The position numbers and the translations under genes are program-made. From Faecalibacterium prausnitzii (lineage in GTDB: Bacteria; Bacillota; Clostridia; Oscillospirales; Ruminococcaceae), in NCBI GenBank assembly GCA_002313795.1, contig DCCL01000266.1, positions 1 through 6,352 of the forward strand: a stretch of DNA of 6,352 bases. The letters run 5' to 3'. Numbering within the stretch: position 1 is the stretch's first letter; every line of letters starts with the position of its first letter. Shown here piece by piece: positions 4,556 through 6,352 of this stretch. The notes under the pieces were generated by a model that worked only from the letters and a program-made list of their open reading frames with translations, did not search any database and was not told the DNA's origin.

Positions 4556-4765
4556 ATGAGAAACGAACACACCAGCCCCACTGCCCCGCTTCTGCTGGGC
4601 ATGGCCGCCGGAGCCGCACTGGGCGTCGCCGGGGTCATGGCCACCAACACCAGCCAGCGCCAGATGCGCCGCACGGTCCGCAAGATCGCCAAGGGTGCCG
4701 AGCACGCCGTGAGCCAGCTGGACAAGATGGTGGGTGACTTTGTCGAGCGTCAGATGGACGGCTGA
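4556..4765 (+). CDS. Small putative membrane protein, unknown function
   Basis: 69 residues. I recognise no named family. Residues 1-9 are polar. Residues 10-29 form a Gly/Ala-rich hydrophobic segment (APLLLGMAAGAALGVAGVMA) fit for one membrane helix with GxxxG-like small-residue spacing. Residues 33-47 are basic (QRQMRRTVRKIAKGA), and 48-66 continue as a probable amphipathic helix ending acidic. The layout recalls YtxH-type small envelope proteins (one N-terminal helix, then a cytoplasmic charged helix), but I see no family signature that proves it. The positive stretch after the helix suggests the C-terminus is inside. The start ATG has AGGGAG 9 bases upstream. The gene has its own promoter and terminator, so it is a single-gene unit, and both signals support it as real. 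Confidence 0.78.
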   Translation: MRNEHTSPTAPLLLGMAAGAALGVAGVMATNTSQRQMRRTVRKIAKGAEHAVSQLDKMVGDFVERQMDG

Positions 4766-4782
4766 TTCTTCCCATCAAAAGA

Positions 4783-4817
4783 GCCGGAGCGGGATCTTTC
4801 CCCGCTCCGGCCTTTTT
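4783..4817. terminator. Bidirectional intrinsic terminator between convergent genes
   Basis: A perfect 11-bp G+C-rich stem GCCGGAGCGGG / CCCGCTCCGGC (4783-4793 with 4801-4811) with a 7-base loop. Rightward it is followed by C then T5 (4813-4817), ending the small membrane protein gene. Leftward it is followed by TCTTTT (4782-4777), ending the histidine kinase gene, whose stop codon is about 37 bases away. Confidence 0.92.
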
Positions 4818-4853
4818 GCTGTGCCTTCCGCTCCCTGTTCCGCCTGCGCCCCG

Positions 4854-6352
4854 TTATTTCAGCGCGCTGGCAAGGACATTCAGCAGATGCGGGATGTCCA
4901 GCGGTTTTGCGATGTGGCCGTTCATGCCGGCCTTCAATGCGTTCTGGCGGTCCTCCTCAAAGGCATTCGCCGTCATGGCAAAGATGGGGATATTGGCCTT
5001 TTCGGCCTCCGGCATTTCCCGTATCCTCCGGGTCGCTTCGTAGCCATCCATGACCGGCATCTGGATATCCATCAGTATGATGTCATACTGCCCGGGCACG
5101 GCCTGCTCCATCTTCCGGACGGCTTCCGCACCATTTTCGGCGCTTTCCACTACAAAGCCCTCTTCCTTCAGGATCTCCATTGCGATCTCGCGGTTCAGCT
5201 CGTTGTCTTCCACCAGCAGGATCTTTTTGCCCTTGAAGTCCGGCATCACCGGGATAGAGGGCTTCTGCACGATGTTGATATTAAAAGGCTCTTCCAGAAC
5301 CTTCCGCAGCTCCGACAGGAAGAGCGGCTTCTCGCAGAATGCCGTCACACCGGCGGCGCGGGCCTCTTCCTCGATGTCCGCCCAGTCGTAGGCGGTCAGG
5401 ATGATGATGGGGCAACTGTCCCCGATGACTTTCCGGATCTGTCGCACGATCTCAATGCCGTTCATGTCCGGGATGAGCCAGTCGATGATATAGACGCTGA
5501 ACTCATCCCCCTGTTCCACCGCATATTTCGTGCGGATGACGGCTTCCTTGCCGGAGATGGTCCACTCCGGCCTCATGCCAATCTTGGTCAGCATGGTGCT
5601 GACATTCAGGCAGGTATCGGTGTCGTCGTCTGCCACCAGCGCCCGGAGCCCTTCCAGCTGCGGGATCTGCTTCTGCTCCACTTTCTGGCCGCTGAGCTCA
5701 AAGCAGAGGTTCACGATAAACTCGCTGCCTTTGCCCGGTTCGCTCTCAATGGCGATGGTGCCGCCCATCAAGTCAACGATGCTCTTGGTGATGGACATAC
5801 CAAGGCCCGTTCCCTGAATGCCGCTGACCGTGGAGCTCTCTTCCCGGCTGAACTCCTCAAAGATGTGTTTCTGGAACTCCCTGCTCATGCCGATGCCGTT
5901 GTCCTTGATGCGGAACTCATAGCATCCGTGGCCTTTGGGGGCGCTGTTCTTCTGGGAGATGCGGATGCTGATCATGCCGCCGGTGGGAGTGAACTTGATG
6001 GCATTGGACAGGATGTTGAGCAGGATCTGATTCAGCCGCAGCGGGTCGGTGATGATATCTTCATCCACCACATCCATCGTGTCGATGAAGAGCGCCAGGC
6101 GCTTGGCCGAAATATTCGGCTGGATGATGGAGCGGACATCGTGGATGAGATCGGGCAGATGGACGGCCTTCTCCTCAATTTTCACCTTGCCGCTCTCGAT
6201 GCGGCTCATATCCAGCACATCGTTAATGAGGGAAAGCAGATGCTGACTGGAAACCGAAATTTTCTTGAGGTAATCCAGCACCTGTTCCTTGTTGTCGATG
6301 TGGGTCGCCGCCAGCGAGGTGAACCCGATGATGGCGTTCATGGGGGTGCGGA
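4854..6352 (-). CDS. Hybrid sensor histidine kinase with two receiver domains (5' end missing)
   Basis: The frame runs off the right edge, so the sensor part and true start are absent. The visible part opens with [10 protein letters not shown], the end of the HisKA H-box; the phosphorylated His would be three residues upstream of the first complete codon, just outside the window. Numbering from the Met at 6341: the rest of the dimerisation domain covers about 1-60. The HATPase domain covers about 95-215, with N-box [15 protein letters not shown] (104-118), G1 DNGIGM (147-152) and G2 GTGLGM (177-182). Receiver 1 spans about 231-350 (acidic pocket Asp238-240, phospho-acceptor Asp287, Thr316, Lys338). 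Receiver 2 spans about 372-495 (Glu378/Asp379, acceptor Asp425 in [11 protein letters not shown], Thr457, Lys479). Every catalytic box seen is intact. No Hpt or DNA-binding output domain follows, so phosphate would pass to a separate Hpt protein or act within the protein. The stimulus is unknown. This Met is internal, not a start. Confidence 0.95.
   Translation of the reverse strand, partial: RTPMNAIIGFTSLAATHIDNKEQVLDYLKKISVSSQHLLSLINDVLDMSRIESGKVKIEEKAVHLPDLIHDVRSIIQPNISAKRLALFIDTMDVVDEDIITDPLRLNQILLNILSNAIKFTPTGGMISIRISQKNSAPKGHGCYEFRIKDNGIGMSREFQKHIFEEFSREESSTVSGIQGTGLGMSITKSIVDLMGGTIAIESEPGKGSEFIVNLCFELSGQKVEQKQIPQLEGLRALVADDDTDTCLNVSTMLTKIGMRPEWTISGKEAVIRTKYAVEQGDEFSVYIIDWLIPDMNGIEIVRQIRKVIGDSCPIIILTAYDWADIEEEARAAGVTAFCEKPLFLSELRKVLEEPFNINIVQKPSIPVMPDFKGKKILLVEDNELNREIAMEILKEEGFVVESAENGAEAVRKMEQAVPGQYDIILMDIQMPVMDGYEATRRIREMPEAEKANIPIFAMTANAFEEDRQNALKAGMNGHIAKPLDIPHLLNVLASALK

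Noticed and set aside
6339..6341. Start of the histidine kinase at the Met of 6341
   Set aside because: The codons upstream read R-T-P, continuing the HisKA H-box, and the frame stays open to the window edge. The Met is internal.

Overview
The window reads as a chromosomal segment of a high-GC gut Firmicute of the Ruminococcaceae/Oscillospiraceae, most likely Faecalibacterium or a close relative. Three things point there: strong Gram-positive ribosome binding sites (AGGAGG type), G+C-rich third codon positions, and a class III preQ1 riboswitch in front of queT. That riboswitch class is known mainly from this group, and the sequence resembles, from memory, the F. prausnitzii representative. 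The genus is an inference, not a database result.

Layout from left to right. Positions 1-262 hold no gene but carry an imperfect tandem array of small hairpins. A strong terminator (263-294) closes a leftward unit consisting of a HAD phosphatase-like gene (332-982) and the queuosine-precursor transporter gene queT (1029-1559), preceded by the preQ1-III riboswitch (1567-1668) and a good sigma-A promoter (1705-1733). Immediately upstream lies a 62-codon remnant of a cation/proton antiporter (1720-1908). In front of the remnant is a fluoride riboswitch (aptamer 1983-2049) with two interleaved poly-U hairpins as expression platform. Upstream again is a tightly packed leftward operon: pdxY-like pyridoxal/pyridoxamine kinase (3537-4370, TTG start), trmL-like tRNA 2'-O-methyltransferase (3020-3526) and degV (2139-3011). 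A divergent promoter region (about 4449-4496) serves this operon and a small rightward gene for a 69-residue putative membrane protein (4556-4765). That gene ends at a bidirectional terminator (4783-4817), shared with a leftward hybrid histidine kinase with two receiver domains (4854 to the right edge, 5' end missing).

How it fits together. The clearest story is the stretch 1560-2050, where two ligand-sensing RNAs of different classes lie in series on one strand, about 310 bases apart. The fluoride switch would have controlled transcription of an antiporter, but that gene stops after its first one or two membrane segments, with unrelated sequence leading directly into the queT promoter. No terminator is visible between the remnant and queT, so fluoride-induced read-through could reach queT. 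This looks like a deletion that fused a fluoride-responsive locus to a queuosine-salvage locus. No CRISPR array, tRNA, rRNA, insertion sequence or phage gene was seen.
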